64,000 nt of DNA from Kiloniella laminariae DSM 19542 (lineage in GTDB: Bacteria > Pseudomonadota > Alphaproteobacteria > Kiloniellales > Kiloniellaceae): positions 849,720-913,719 of the forward strand of contig NZ_KB893134.1 in NCBI RefSeq assembly GCF_000374005.1. Direction: 5' to 3'. Position 1 is the first letter of the stretch, and each line of letters begins with the position of its first letter. Position numbers and translations under genes: made by a program. Positions 1 to 9,923 of this stretch are shown piece after piece. Below the pieces are notes generated by a model. That model ran no database searches. It saw nothing but the letters and a program-made list of their open reading frames with translations, and was not told where the DNA came from.

Positions 1-1106
1 CCATTGTACATGCCGTTGAGCTGACCGATGGTCACGTGGCTCTCGTCAACAAATAACAGGGCATTGTCCGGGAGGTATTCAAACAAGGTGGGCGGTGGTT
101 CCCCCGGAGCCCGTCCCGTAAGATAACGGGAATAGTTTTCGATGCCAGCGCAGGCACCCGTCGCGTCGATCATCTCCAGATCAAACATGGTGCGTTGTTC
201 CAGACGTTGGGCTTCAAGCAGTTTGTTTTCCTGGTTGAAGCGTTCCAGCTGGACTTTGAGATCAGCACGTATGCCTTTGGCAGCCTGTATCAGGGTTGGC
301 CGCGGTGTGACATAGTGGCTGTTGGCATAGATACGAATACCGTCGAGGTCGGCTGTTTTTTCACCTGTTAGCGGGTCAAACTCGCTGATCGCCTCAATCT
401 CGTCCCCAAACATGGAAACCCGCCAGGCCCGGTCTTCATAGTGCGCAGGAAAGACTTCCAGGGTGTCTCCGCGAACCCGGAAGGTACCACGTCCAAAGGC
501 AATGTCGTTGCGGGTATATTGTAACTCTACAAGTGATTTGAGGATGTCGCGCATGTCGACTTCCTGTTCGACCTTCAGCCCCAGCGTCATCTGGGCATAG
601 GTTTCTGGTGAACCGATACCGTAGATGCAGGAAACCGAAGCCACGATAATAACATCTTCGCGTTCGAACAGGGCACGGGTAGCCGAGTGGCGCATCCGGT
701 CAATCTGTTCGTTGATCGAGCTGTCTTTCTCGATATAGGTGTCTGTACGGGCGACGTAGGCTTCCGGCTGATAATAGTCATAGTAAGAGACAAAATACTC
801 GACCGCATTATCAGGGAAAAAAGACTTCATCTCGGCATAGAGCTGCGCTGCGAGCGTTTTGTTATGGGCCAGAATCAGAGCGGGGCGCTGCAATGTCTGT
901 ATGGTCTGGGCCATAGTGAAGGTCTTGCCTGATCCCGTGACACCAAGCAGCACCTGACTGCGTTCTGCGTTCTTCAGCCCGGCGCAGAGCTCGGCAATGG
1001 CCTGGGGTTGATCACCAGAAGGAGCAAATTCTGATTCAAGCCGAAAAGGGCGGGAATCGTCTCTCGAGAAGCTGTCGGTGATCCGTTCAATCAGTGAAGA
1101 AGTCAT
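1..1106 (-). CDS. uvrB: UvrB, excinuclease ABC subunit B (3' end outside window)
   Basis: UvrB is the damage-verifying helicase-like subunit of UvrABC nucleotide excision repair. The first 368 codons are present and read without a stop to the window edge; the C-terminal part lies beyond base 1. The protein starts [13 protein letters not shown]. It has Walker A GVTGSGKT at about residues 55-62 and the long beta-hairpin signature [17 protein letters not shown], which inserts between DNA strands. It also has the YGIGSPE region and the Walker B-type motif FVDESH near the truncated end. The ATG at 1104-1106 has no strong ribosome binding site. The gene lies 56 bp downstream of dpaL on the same strand, with no clear terminator between them. 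No convincing LexA site was seen. Identification is secure. Confidence 0.97.
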   Translation of the reverse strand, partial: MTSSLIERITDSFSRDDSRPFRLESEFAPSGDQPQAIAELCAGLKNAERSQVLLGVTGSGKTFTMAQTIQTLQRPALILAHNKTLAAQLYAEMKSFFPDNAVEYFVSYYDYYQPEAYVARTDTYIEKDSSINEQIDRMRHSATRALFEREDVIIVASVSCIYGIGSPETYAQMTLGLKVEQEVDMRDILKSLVELQYTRNDIAFGRGTFRVRGDTLEVFPAHYEDRAWRVSMFGDEIEAISEFDPLTGEKTADLDGIRIYANSHYVTPRPTLIQAAKGIRADLKVQLERFNQENKLLEAQRLEQRTMFDLEMIDATGACAGIENYSRYLTGRAPGEPPPTLFEYLPDNALLFVDESHVTIGQLNGMYN

Positions 1107-1162
1107 AGGCAGTCCGGTATGTTTAGCAGTTAGCTCTTCCTGCGAAAAGCAGCTGCAGGGTT

Positions 1163-2434
1163 TCAGATTATATCTTCATTGTTGTTCTGTTGTTCAAGCA
1201 GTGTCTTGTAACGTTCTTGATCCATGGCCCCCTCACTGTTGATGAGAAGAATACGCGAATCTGCTGAGAGATGAAGAATATCTCTGGAATCTTCATGAGT
1301 TGCGACCATCATCAGGGCAGCCAGGCCTGCAATACTTGATTCCCCGGCAACCAGTACAGGGTCGGAAAACGGTGGGTTGGCCAGCAACCGCATGGTAGGG
1401 CCGGTAACATTATCCGGAATAGTTATAAAGGCATCGGCGCCGCGAAAGAGGATTTTCCAGGCGAGGGGGGAGACCTCGCCACAATCCAATCCAGCCATAA
1501 TAGTATGAACTTCACCTGTTTTCTTGTCTCCGCTTGCCCGGGTCGGAACACCCGCTGCGGCTGAGGCATAAAGACAGGCGGCGTTTTCCGGTTCAACAAT
1601 AATTATCCGGGGTCGCCGTGGCCCCAGAAGCTGCCAGAGATATCCGGTGATTGCGGCGGCCATTCCGCCAACTCCGGCTTGAATGAATATATGGCTCGGG
1701 GGCACAGCTTCACGAAAAGGTCGCTTGAAGTACTGGATGAATATTTCGCGGGCGATGACGCTGTAGCCATGCATCACCTGCCCCGGGATCAAGTGATATC
1801 CTTCCCAGGAAGTGTCCGAAATTACATGATAGTTCCCGGCTCTGGCAGTATCTGCACAATGGCGGACGGTATCATCGTAATTCAGTTCTGTCTGGATGAC
1901 TTCGGCGCCAAATTCGGTGATGGCAGCGATGCGTGCCTTGCTGCAGCTTCGGGGAACAAAGATGATTGCTTTGCAGCCGAACAGCTGGGCGCCCCAGGCG
2001 ACGGATCTGCCGTGGTTACCATCTGTTGCTGTCGTGACTGTAATTTCCCTGACCAATTCCTTGTGTTGCCCCCGGCGTAAATCTTCTGCGCTGCTTTCGA
2101 AACCGCCGTTTTCATGAAGCAATCTCTGTAACAATTTCAGGACAGCATAGGCTCCGCCCAGCGCTTTGAAGCTGCCCAGAGAAAATCTTTCACTTTCATT
2201 CTTGAAACTGATGTCTGCCAGATTAAGTGTTTCTGCAAGGCCGGGGAGCTGGATCAGATTGCTGATCTGGTATCCGGGCCAGCTCTGGATTTCTGCCTGT
2301 GCTGCTTCGCAGCCTGCCTGTGAAAAGATATCCTGTAATTCTGCCGGATAAGGGGCATTGTGTTCTGCATCTGGATTAGGCAGAAGGCTAAAAGGGGATT
2401 TTCTCCAGAGGGATAGGGCAGGGTCTAGGGGCAT
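1163..2434 (-). CDS. dpaL: Diaminopropionate ammonia-lyase (PLP, fold type II)
   Basis: This 423-residue protein belongs to the threonine-dehydratase-like PLP enzymes, and its motif arrangement fits diaminopropionate ammonia-lyase (E. coli YgeX type), which converts 2,3-diaminopropionate to pyruvate and ammonia. The N-terminal FKNESERF followed by [13 protein letters not shown] carries the likely Schiff-base lysine (about K90). [13 protein letters not shown] and the glycine-rich phosphate-binding GVGGMAAA follow, and [12 protein letters not shown] is typical of the DpaL branch rather than of IlvA. There is no C-terminal ACT regulatory domain. The ATG at 2432-2434 lacks a good ribosome binding site. 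The gene stands alone between uvrB and the divergent ahpC, with no transporter or amino-acid catabolic partner next to it. A generic threonine/serine dehydratase is the alternative but fits less well. Confidence 0.88.
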   Translation of the reverse strand: MPLDPALSLWRKSPFSLLPNPDAEHNAPYPAELQDIFSQAGCEAAQAEIQSWPGYQISNLIQLPGLAETLNLADISFKNESERFSLGSFKALGGAYAVLKLLQRLLHENGGFESSAEDLRRGQHKELVREITVTTATDGNHGRSVAWGAQLFGCKAIIFVPRSCSKARIAAITEFGAEVIQTELNYDDTVRHCADTARAGNYHVISDTSWEGYHLIPGQVMHGYSVIAREIFIQYFKRPFREAVPPSHIFIQAGVGGMAAAITGYLWQLLGPRRPRIIIVEPENAACLYASAAAGVPTRASGDKKTGEVHTIMAGLDCGEVSPLAWKILFRGADAFITIPDNVTGPTMRLLANPPFSDPVLVAGESSIAGLAALMMVATHEDSRDILHLSADSRILLINSEGAMDQERYKTLLEQQNNNEDII

Positions 2435-2547
2435 GGGCTATTTATGTCTGACGCGAGGGGTGATCTGGTTTGTTTCGGATCTGTTCTTATATTGATACTC
2501 TTTTTTATAGGGGGACGAAAAGCCCCCAGAAGCGAAGTTAGTTGTAA

Positions 2548-2564
2548 ATTAGAATTAATCTAAA
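2548..2564 (+). promoter_or_regulatory. LysR/OxyR-type box upstream of ahpC
   Basis: The sequence ATTAGAATTAATCTAAA contains TTAG-N7-CTAA, the T-N11-A form of a LysR-family (OxyR-like) half-site pair. It sits just upstream of a possible sigma-70 promoter (TTGACT at 2571-2576, 17 bp, TTAAGT at 2594-2599) that faces ahpC. It also matches the Irr iron-control element pattern with one symmetrical mismatch per half. Position and downstream gene favour an OxyR-type activator site; this is an inference. Confidence 0.4.
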
Positions 2565-2719
2565 AAATATTTGACTTTGTTCAAGCTGGACGATTAAGTA
2601 GGCCCGTCGCGCAAGAGCCCTTGCGCGGAATTCATAACATCATCGCGTAATTCGATGCGCGATCTGACGAATGACCTGCCCCGGATCCCGTGGGCTTAAC
2701 GAGAAGGACTTGCGCAGCA

Positions 2720-3259
2720 ATGCTGACTATTGGTGATAAGTTTCCAGAGTTCGCTCTGACAGGTGTTGTATCCAACAGCCCATCCGATGCTTTTATCGAC
2801 ATCACAGACAAAAGCTACGAAGGTAAATGGAAAGTCGTTTTCTTCTGGCCAAAAGATTTCACCTTTGTCTGCCCGACTGAAATTGCTGCTTTTGGTGCGC
2901 TGAACGAAGAATTCGCCGACCGTGATACGCAGATCCTGGGAGTTTCCACGGATAGTGATTTTGTTCACATGGCTTGGCGCAAGGATCACGCGGATCTGAA
3001 TGATCTGCCTTTCCCGATGGTGTCCGACATCAAGCGTGAACTCTGTGAAGCACTGGGTGTTCTTGATCGCGATGCTGGCGTTGCTCTGCGTGCGACCTTT
3101 GTCGTTGATCCTGACGGTATCATCCAGCATGTGGCGGTTAACGGCCTGAATGTTGGTCGTAACCCGCAGGAAACTCTGCGTATTCTTGACGCGCTCCAGA
3201 CAGATGAACTCTGCCCTTGCAACTGGAACAAGGGTGACGAAGTTCTTCGCGTCGCCTAA
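2720..3259 (+). CDS. ahpC: AhpC-type peroxiredoxin
   Basis: Two-Cys peroxiredoxin of the AhpC/TSA family, 179 residues from the ATG at 2720. That start is chosen because GAGAAGG lies about 11 bases upstream at 2701-2707; a GTG ten codons earlier has no such site. The peroxidatic cysteine is in FTFVCPTEIAAF (about C51). The C-terminal DELCPCNWNKGDEV carries two cysteines (about C165 and C167), the three-cysteine pattern known from mycobacterial AhpC, which is reduced through AhpD rather than AhpF. The ahpD gene follows 178 bp downstream, which supports this. The protein should reduce hydrogen peroxide, organic peroxides and possibly peroxynitrite in the cytoplasm. A strong hairpin with a T-rich tail lies between the two genes. 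Confidence 0.95.
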   Translation: MLTIGDKFPEFALTGVVSNSPSDAFIDITDKSYEGKWKVVFFWPKDFTFVCPTEIAAFGALNEEFADRDTQILGVSTDSDFVHMAWRKDHADLNDLPFPMVSDIKRELCEALGVLDRDAGVALRATFVVDPDGIIQHVAVNGLNVGRNPQETLRILDALQTDELCPCNWNKGDEVLRVA

Positions 3260-3281
3260 TTCGGTCAAGCAGACCAGTTTG

Positions 3282-3323
3282 GAAAAGGCGGACACGGGTA
3301 ACCGGGGCCGCCTTTTCTTTTGT
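3282..3323 (+). terminator. Hairpin between ahpC and ahpD
   Basis: A perfect 10-bp stem, GAAAAGGCGG (3282-3291) with CCGCCTTTTC (3308-3317), is followed by TTTT. It begins 23 bp after the ahpC stop codon. It looks like a Rho-independent terminator, perhaps a partial one that lets some transcription reach ahpD. Confidence 0.75.
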
Positions 3324-3437
3324 CCATTTGCACTCCAGATTTTCTGCCAGGTTCTCTGCCAAATTCTCTGGTTGCGAGAAAACCCCCGCTCCCGGAAGCA
3401 TCAAGCTTCTGCCTGAAATAATGAAAAAGGGATAGTC

Positions 3438-3971
3438 ATGTCTGTAAGTGACCTGAAGGCGATGTTGCCGGAATATGCCAAGGATCTGAAGCTCAATATT
3501 ACCAACGTCCTGACCTCGACTGTTTTGAATGAGCAACAGATCTGGGGCGCAGCTCTGGCTTCGGCTCTGGCCAGCCGCAATGCTGCTGTGATCCGGGCAA
3601 TCGAGTCTGAAGCCAAAGAAAAGCTCTCGGCTGATGCCTATACGGCCGCCAAGGCCGCTTCGGCCATCATGGGAATGAACAACATTTATTACCGCTTTGC
3701 CCATCTCAGTGGCAATGAAGACTATCTGAAACTGCCTGCACGTTTGCGGATGAACATTATTGGCCGACCCGGTGTGGACAAACTTGACTTTGAGCTTTGG
3801 TCGCTAGCGGTCTCTGCCATCAATGGCTGTGGTATGTGCATTGAATCGCACGAAAAGCAGGTTGCTGCCGGTGGTATCAGCAAAGAGGGTATCCAGGATG
3901 CCGTTCGCATTGCTGCTGTTATGCATGCCGTTGCTGCCACGCTGGATGGGGAAGCAGCCCTGGCGGAGTGA
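3438..3971 (+). CDS. ahpD: AhpD, alkylhydroperoxidase
   Basis: AhpD is a carboxymuconolactone-decarboxylase-fold thiol protein that passes electrons to AhpC from a lipoyl protein and has weak peroxidase activity itself. The 177-residue product has the usual family length. The catalytic motif is [14 protein letters not shown] with cysteines at about 131 and 134 and the nearby glutamate and histidine of the proton relay (ExxCxxCxxxH pattern). The helical N-terminal half is typical. The gene follows ahpC in the same direction. The ATG at 3438 is preceded by an A-rich stretch with AAAGGG about 7 bases upstream. A hairpin downstream (3998-4022) probably ends the unit. Confidence 0.95.
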   Translation: MSVSDLKAMLPEYAKDLKLNITNVLTSTVLNEQQIWGAALASALASRNAAVIRAIESEAKEKLSADAYTAAKAASAIMGMNNIYYRFAHLSGNEDYLKLPARLRMNIIGRPGVDKLDFELWSLAVSAINGCGMCIESHEKQVAAGGISKEGIQDAVRIAAVMHAVAATLDGEAALAE

Positions 3972-3997
3972 TCCATATCCTGAGAGTATTCTGTGCA

Positions 3998-4022
3998 TAA
4001 GGAGCGCATTATGTGCTCCTTA
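3998..4022 (+). terminator. Hairpin downstream of ahpD
   Basis: TAAGGAGC (3998-4005) pairs with GCTCCTTA (4015-4022), 26 bp after the ahpD stop. The tail is only weakly T-rich, so this is a probable rather than certain terminator. Confidence 0.5.
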
Positions 4023-4110
4023 TTGCGATTAATCTCAAAGGTGTTTCGTCGTGTTACCACGTTTGGAAAGCTGTTTCGGGCTGGTGCCGCTTACCAAAAC
4101 GGGAGATATG

Positions 4111-4317
4111 CTACTTTTGGGGGATGACTGTCACGTCTCCGCTGTCACTGACTACGACCCGTTCGGCAAGGAAACTTTCCGGCGAGAGGATGGCGGCGAG
4201 GGATACCGAGACGGTCGAGAGGAAAATGATCGACAGCAAAATAGCCGTCAGGCCAAGCAGGCCGGTTCGTCTGCTGCTGAAGGAATTTTTATTGCGAACA
4301 AAGCCTGTTCTGATCAT
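4111..4317 (-). CDS. Small single-pass membrane protein, unknown
   Basis: I do not recognise this 68-residue product. It is probably real because AGGGGAGA lies at ideal distance upstream of the ATG (4315-4317) and the protein has a clear design. A basic, polar N-terminus (MIRTGFVRNKNSFSSRR) is followed by one hydrophobic helix at about residues 18-42 (GLLGLTAILLSIIFLSTVSV), and then an outward-facing tail ending SDSGDVTVIPQK. It could be a signal-anchored periplasmic peptide or a small secreted protein. It is convergent with ahpD and divergent from aspC. No function can be assigned. Confidence 0.6.
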   Translation of the reverse strand: MIRTGFVRNKNSFSSRRTGLLGLTAILLSIIFLSTVSVSLAAILSPESFLAERVVVSDSGDVTVIPQK

Positions 4318-5851
<1,534 letters not shown>

Positions 5852-5883
5852 GAGGCTGATAATCCAACCTCTCGCGAGAATAA

Positions 5884-5922
5884 CAAAAGGGCGTGCCGTT
5901 ATGGTGCGCCCTTTTGCTGTTT
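5884..5922 (+). terminator. Rho-independent terminator of aspC
   Basis: CAAAAGGGCG (5884-5893) pairs perfectly with CGCCCTTTTG (5907-5916), and a T-containing tail follows. It begins 33 bp after the aspC stop. Confidence 0.8.
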
Positions 5923-6006
5923 ATGCTGCACCTCGCGCAGTGGTGATTTGTCCGTGAGGGCATCGGGAGCTATCTCTGTTACAGTACAAGACAGAGGAAA
6001 CGGTCA

Positions 6007-7008
6007 ATGTTTATCAAAATTCGCAAGCGCTGGGAACTGAAGGAGCATCAGGCAACCTCAGAGAGTGTTTACATAAACAGGCGTCAGTTTATGCAAAAGG
6101 CCGCAATTGGCAGTGCAATCCTTTCTGCCGGGCTGATTGCAGGCTGTGAAGAGCAGAGTGCTGAAGCCACCACGCCAGCGGGCGAAAAGACATCAAACCT
6201 TGATCCTTCTGCCCACTACTATCCGGCAGGCCGAAATGAACTCTATAAACTTGATCGTGCTCTGAGCGATGAACGTCTGGCGACGACTTATAATAATTTT
6301 TACGAGTTTGGCTCTTCCAAGAACATCTATCAAAAAGCACAGGCCTTGCCGATCCGCCCCTGGGATATTGTTCTTGATGGCATGGTTGAAAAACCATTGA
6401 CGCTGGCAATTGACGATCTGCTGGCCAAAGTTGAACTGGAGGAACGCCTTTATCGCCACCGCTGTGTTGAGGCCTGGTCAATGGCCGTGCCCTGGACCGG
6501 TTTCCCCTTGCGCAAGCTTCTCGCACTGGCCCAACCCCTTTCTTCTGCCCGGTATGTCCGGATGGAAACCTTCAATCTGCCTGATGTTGCTGTTGGGCAA
6601 AAGGCCAGCTGGTACCCCTGGCCCTATATCGAGGGACTGACCATCGAAGAAGCCAGTAATGATCTGGCATTTCTAGCCACGGGAATTTATGGCAAGCCGA
6701 TGCCGAAACAGAATGGAGCTCCGCTGCGTTTGGTGACCCCCTGGAAGTACGGTTTTAAATCTAGCAAATCAATCGTGCGCTTTACCTTTACCGATGAACG
6801 TCCGGTTTCTTTCTGGGAGGAAATCCAGGCATCGGAATACGGCTTCTGGGCCAATGTTAACCCGGAAGTTCCCCATGCCCGCTGGAGCCAGGCAACAGAA
6901 CAGCCGCTGGGCCAAAGTGACCGTATCCCAACACTTCTGTTCAACGGCTATGCAGAAGAGGTCGCAGGCCTCTACAAAGGGCTGGAAAACGAGCGTCTTT
7001 ATGCATGA
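6007..7008 (+). CDS. msrP: MsrP (YedY), periplasmic methionine sulfoxide reductase
   Basis: This 333-residue protein of the sulfite-oxidase fold is the molybdopterin-dependent catalytic subunit of the MsrPQ system, which repairs oxidised methionines in periplasmic proteins. The N-terminus has a twin-arginine signal: NRRQFMQKAAIG (R25-R26) followed by a hydrophobic stretch, so it should be exported folded by Tat. The molybdenum-ligating cysteine is in YRHRCVEAWSMAVPW (about C153), and NGAPLRLVTPWKYGFKSSKS is the family's C-terminal cofactor-binding segment. AGAGGAAA precedes the ATG. The heme-binding membrane partner MsrQ usually follows, but here the next gene is a convergent protease, so MsrQ must be encoded elsewhere or be absent. 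Confidence 0.95.
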   Translation: MFIKIRKRWELKEHQATSESVYINRRQFMQKAAIGSAILSAGLIAGCEEQSAEATTPAGEKTSNLDPSAHYYPAGRNELYKLDRALSDERLATTYNNFYEFGSSKNIYQKAQALPIRPWDIVLDGMVEKPLTLAIDDLLAKVELEERLYRHRCVEAWSMAVPWTGFPLRKLLALAQPLSSARYVRMETFNLPDVAVGQKASWYPWPYIEGLTIEEASNDLAFLATGIYGKPMPKQNGAPLRLVTPWKYGFKSSKSIVRFTFTDERPVSFWEEIQASEYGFWANVNPEVPHARWSQATEQPLGQSDRIPTLLFNGYAEEVAGLYKGLENERLYA

Positions 7009-7018
7009 ATGTTAGAAG

Positions 7019-8176
7019 CTAATAGGTACAGGTAATAAATACCGAAAAATCCTTCATATGAAGGTTTAAGTCTTCGGGCATATATTCTCGTTTTTGGGAG
7101 CTGCTATCCTTATAAACAATATCGGCTCGACCTAATAATTCCATTAATCGGGTGGCCTTAACAGCAAAATTGACGTTTTGGGGGATATCTCCTGTCATAT
7201 GCGCAACCGCAACGGCGTTTAACTTAGCAGCTATAACCCCGACCAATTGACCATATTTGTTCACAAGGGCTCCTCCGCTGTTTCCAGGTTGAACCGGTAC
7301 AGAAACCTGGATGTAGTTATTATCACTTCCAAGGCCTTTGAGGGCATTGATCCTGCCGTCACTGTAACTGCCACCATCAGATAGGACACCTGATAGAGGG
7401 AAACCGTAAGTAGCGACATATTCCCCTTGCTGTGGTGAGGCGGAAAATGTGGCATACTTTTTTGAGATTAGGCTCGTTTTTATCACAGCAAGATCGTCAT
7501 CTTTTGATGAGACAGCTACTGTCGCAGCAGGTTTTGCACCAATATTAGACTGGACCGAAATGGTTTTACATTCGTCAATAACATGATGGTTTGTTGCAAT
7601 ATATCCCTTATCATTAACAAAAAAACCTGTGCCTGTAGAAGATCCTGCCTTTTCTTCGGGGGGATGTTTTTTTGTTTCAACAAAGTTTGTGGCTAATTCT
7701 TGAAGTGATATTATTCGGCCGACTTCTTTGGTGCTGCTAATATTTCTTAGTGCTGCTGCCGTTGCCCCGATGAAATCATCCTCTTCAAAATCGCCCATGT
7801 GTTCGCCAAAACCAGTGTAGACTTGTTTGCCAGTTTGGTAATCTACGGCTGAGCAGCTTACTTTTTGAGATATCCCGATTACAGCTCTTTCCGCTGTTCC
7901 TGCTGCGTTGCACTGGAAGACAAGAGCATCTTCAATTTCAAAGTTTTCAAGAACGGTTGTGTAGAAGTTATCAGGGATAACAATATAGCCTCTTTCAAGG
8001 AGAAAGCCCTGCATTTCTTGTTTCGAGAGCGGATGGGATGCTGGAGATAAGACAGCATAATTATATTGGTTGGGGGTGCTGGTTGTGTAATTACCCGTTG
8101 ATTGATATGTCGCTGACACGCCGCAGCCCGTAAGCATTGTCACCAGAGTTACGCTGAAGAGCCGAAATGCCAGCAT
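7019..8176 (-). CDS. Trypsin-like serine protease lipoprotein
   Basis: This 385-residue protein combines a lipoprotein signal (MLAFRLFSVTLVTMLTGCGV, lipobox cysteine at about 18) with an N-terminal domain of about 150 residues that I do not recognise. A trypsin-like domain at about residues 178-350 follows. The catalytic triad is visible: His in ATNHHVIDE (about H198), Asp in KDDDLAVIKT (about D228) and Ser in QPGNSGGALV (about S300). There is no PDZ domain, unlike DegP/HtrA. The N-terminal domain contains three cysteines and may be a sensing or membrane-binding module. The gene converges with msrP with only 10 bp between stop codons. A role in envelope quality control or secreted-protein processing is an inference. 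Confidence 0.85.
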   Translation of the reverse strand: MLAFRLFSVTLVTMLTGCGVSATYQSTGNYTTSTPNQYNYAVLSPASHPLSKQEMQGFLLERGYIVIPDNFYTTVLENFEIEDALVFQCNAAGTAERAVIGISQKVSCSAVDYQTGKQVYTGFGEHMGDFEEDDFIGATAAALRNISSTKEVGRIISLQELATNFVETKKHPPEEKAGSSTGTGFFVNDKGYIATNHHVIDECKTISVQSNIGAKPAATVAVSSKDDDLAVIKTSLISKKYATFSASPQQGEYVATYGFPLSGVLSDGGSYSDGRINALKGLGSDNNYIQVSVPVQPGNSGGALVNKYGQLVGVIAAKLNAVAVAHMTGDIPQNVNFAVKATRLMELLGRADIVYKDSSSQKREYMPEDLNLHMKDFSVFITCTY

Positions 8177-8299
8177 GATGAAATCCAGTATCTTATGTGG
8201 AATAGGCGGAGTTTTTTCTTCAGAAATGTAGGAGTCGATTATGAAACGATATGCCTTGTTTTATAATTTCTGAGGCCATTTACTCCGAAATTTTGACTG

Positions 8300-8866
8300 T
8301 TAACCAGTACCTTCATCGGAGATCATATTGACCTCTTTGTCGGATGGCTTGCTTTCGGCGTTTGCTCCTAGCTCGGTTTTTTTAGAGAGCCCGGGAGGTT
8401 TTTGTGGTTCGCTGATTTTGGGGATGCGAGGACCCTTTTTGAGGATGTGCTCTATACGTTTGTACAGCAGGAGGGGAGACACTGGTTTGACCAGAAAGTC
8501 ATTGATGCCAGCCACAACGGCTTCCTCTACGTTTTCTCTCTCGGAGTGACCCGTTAACATCAGAATGGGAGCCTGGGATATTGACGGAACCTTGGCGGCC
8601 CTGATGGCTTTGACGAGCTCTATGCCACTCATAGGTTTCATGGCCCAGTCGATGATGATGATATCTGGAACTTTTAAAGAAAGGCGCTGGAGGGCTTCCT
8701 TGCCACTCGGGGCAATGTGAATGTCCTTGGCACCAAATGTTGTCAGAATCGTTTTAACGATTTTTTGCATGTATTCATTATCTTCGACCACCAGAAACTG
8801 GATCGGCTCAAAATCTAATGTACTTTCCTCAATCACCTCTTGTCTGGTGCGGTTAAGTGTTCCCAC
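8300..8866 (-). CDS. Single-domain response regulator with C-terminal tail
   Basis: A CheY-like receiver domain occupies about residues 20-145 of 188. The acidic pocket is in VVEDNEYMQK, the phospho-accepting aspartate in IIIDWAMKPMSG, the conserved threonine in LMLTGHSE and the lysine in FLVKPVS. There is no output domain. The C-terminal 40 residues (RIPKISEPQKPPGL and onward) are proline- and charge-rich and probably disordered. It starts at a GTG (8864-8866) because no ATG lies between it and the upstream in-frame stop. AAGGAT is 15 bases upstream. No histidine kinase is adjacent, so it is an orphan regulator, perhaps passing phosphate to a separate effector. Confidence 0.88.
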   Translation of the reverse strand: MGTLNRTRQEVIEESTLDFEPIQFLVVEDNEYMQKIVKTILTTFGAKDIHIAPSGKEALQRLSLKVPDIIIIDWAMKPMSGIELVKAIRAAKVPSISQAPILMLTGHSERENVEEAVVAGINDFLVKPVSPLLLYKRIEHILKKGPRIPKISEPQKPPGLSKKTELGANAESKPSDKEVNMISDEGTG

Positions 8867-9046
8867 AAGACGCTCAAGATCCTTTAGTAAGTAATATCCT
8901 CTTCTTTAAATAAAGTAAATTTTCCTTCACTTAATGCGAGGTTTTCTGTTCTGGCTTGTAGGTATGGGTTGTGACGAAGCGGCTGGTGACAGGTCGTTGG
9001 CGAATCCATTAAACGGGCCAGGAAGGGACGGTGAAGACAGGAGGCC

Positions 9047-9847
9047 TTATTGGCTGCCAAAGTAAGCTGCAGGTGGTTTGCCCAATGAGCGCTTGAACAT
9101 GGCGATGAAGGCGCTGGGGCTGTCATAGCCAAGGTCGATGGCCACCGTCGTCACCTGCTCGCCGAGAGCGAGCCGCTCCATGGAGGCCATCAGGCGACAT
9201 TGGCTGCGCCACTGACGGAAAGTCATGCCAAGTTCCCTGGAAAACAACCTGGCCAGTGTACGGCTGCTGGCACCAACTTCACCAGAGAGGTCTTCGAGCC
9301 CGCGGGGGTCAGAAGGATCGCTGATAAGACACTCGGTAACGCGGCGCAATCTTGCATCCTCAGGCATGGGTAAGTGTAGCGGTACGGTTCTGGCCGCCCG
9401 GATCTGATCCATCAATACCTGCATCAAACGCCCATCCGGCCCATCTTCATCATATTCTACCGGCATGGTCGCAGCATGGATGAGCATCTCTTTGAGCAAG
9501 GGAGAGACTGAAATCACACAACAGCTGTCTGGCATCCGGTGGGCAAAATCATTGTCGAGGTGTACTGCCCGCCATTTCGAGCCATGAGGGGAGTATACCT
9601 CGTGCACGGTATCATGAGGAATCCAGACTGCGCGCTGGGGAGGGACAACCCAGCTGCCTTGTCCTGTATAAACCGCGAGAACCCCCTCAGAGGCATAGGC
9701 CAACTGACACCATTTATGGCTATGGGGTAATACCCTGCGACCCGGGCGCATGTTGGCGGCACGAACCATTACCGGGCGAAGCAGCTGATCAGGCATATCA
9801 CTTGGTTTTGATACGAGGGGTTGGCCGGGTTCGGGTTCAATGCGCAT
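9047..9847 (-). CDS. AraC-family transcriptional regulator with cupin sensor
   Basis: The 266-residue protein has an N-terminal cupin-like domain (LPHSHKWCQLAYASEGVLAVYT, metal-ligand-like histidines) and a C-terminal pair of AraC helix-turn-helix motifs (GEVGASSRTLARLFSRELGMTFRQWRSQCRL and VAIDLGYDSPSAFIAMFKRSLG). The layout matches the NimR/YeaM-like branch, whose members often control a neighbouring efflux or uptake permease. Here the gene is divergent from an MFS transporter, with only 76 bp between start codons. That gap holds a perfect inverted repeat. Regulation of the transporter and of itself is the natural inference. Confidence 0.9.
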   Translation of the reverse strand: MRIEPEPGQPLVSKPSDMPDQLLRPVMVRAANMRPGRRVLPHSHKWCQLAYASEGVLAVYTGQGSWVVPPQRAVWIPHDTVHEVYSPHGSKWRAVHLDNDFAHRMPDSCCVISVSPLLKEMLIHAATMPVEYDEDGPDGRLMQVLMDQIRAARTVPLHLPMPEDARLRRVTECLISDPSDPRGLEDLSGEVGASSRTLARLFSRELGMTFRQWRSQCRLMASMERLALGEQVTTVAIDLGYDSPSAFIAMFKRSLGKPPAAYFGSQ

Positions 9848-9881
9848 GAGGCTCGTGCATTTCTTTAAGTTGTCCGTTTGT

Positions 9882-9904
9882 CGCTATCATGTGGCATGAT
9901 AGCG
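9882..9904. promoter_or_regulatory. Perfect inverted repeat in AraC/MFS divergent promoter
   Basis: CGCTATCATG (9882-9891) and CATGATAGCG (9895-9904) are perfect 10-bp inverted arms around TGG. The element lies between the divergent starts at 9847 and 9924, 20 bp before the MFS ATG. It is a likely operator for the adjacent AraC regulator. Confidence 0.65.
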
Positions 9905-9923
9905 CAAGACAGTCGGCAATGTC

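Noticed and set aside
2696..3295. 199-codon frame antisense to ahpC.
   Set aside because: Shadow of the coding strand; ahpC has full family motifs and a ribosome binding site.
8241..8273. Ten-codon plus-strand frame (MKRYALFYNF) with AGGAG upstream.
   Set aside because: Good ribosome binding site but no downstream plus-strand gene to regulate and no protein evidence; likely chance between two minus-strand genes.
8884..9132. 82-codon minus-strand frame overlapping the AraC gene end.
   Set aside because: No ribosome binding site and no protein-like pattern; overlaps conserved AraC codons.
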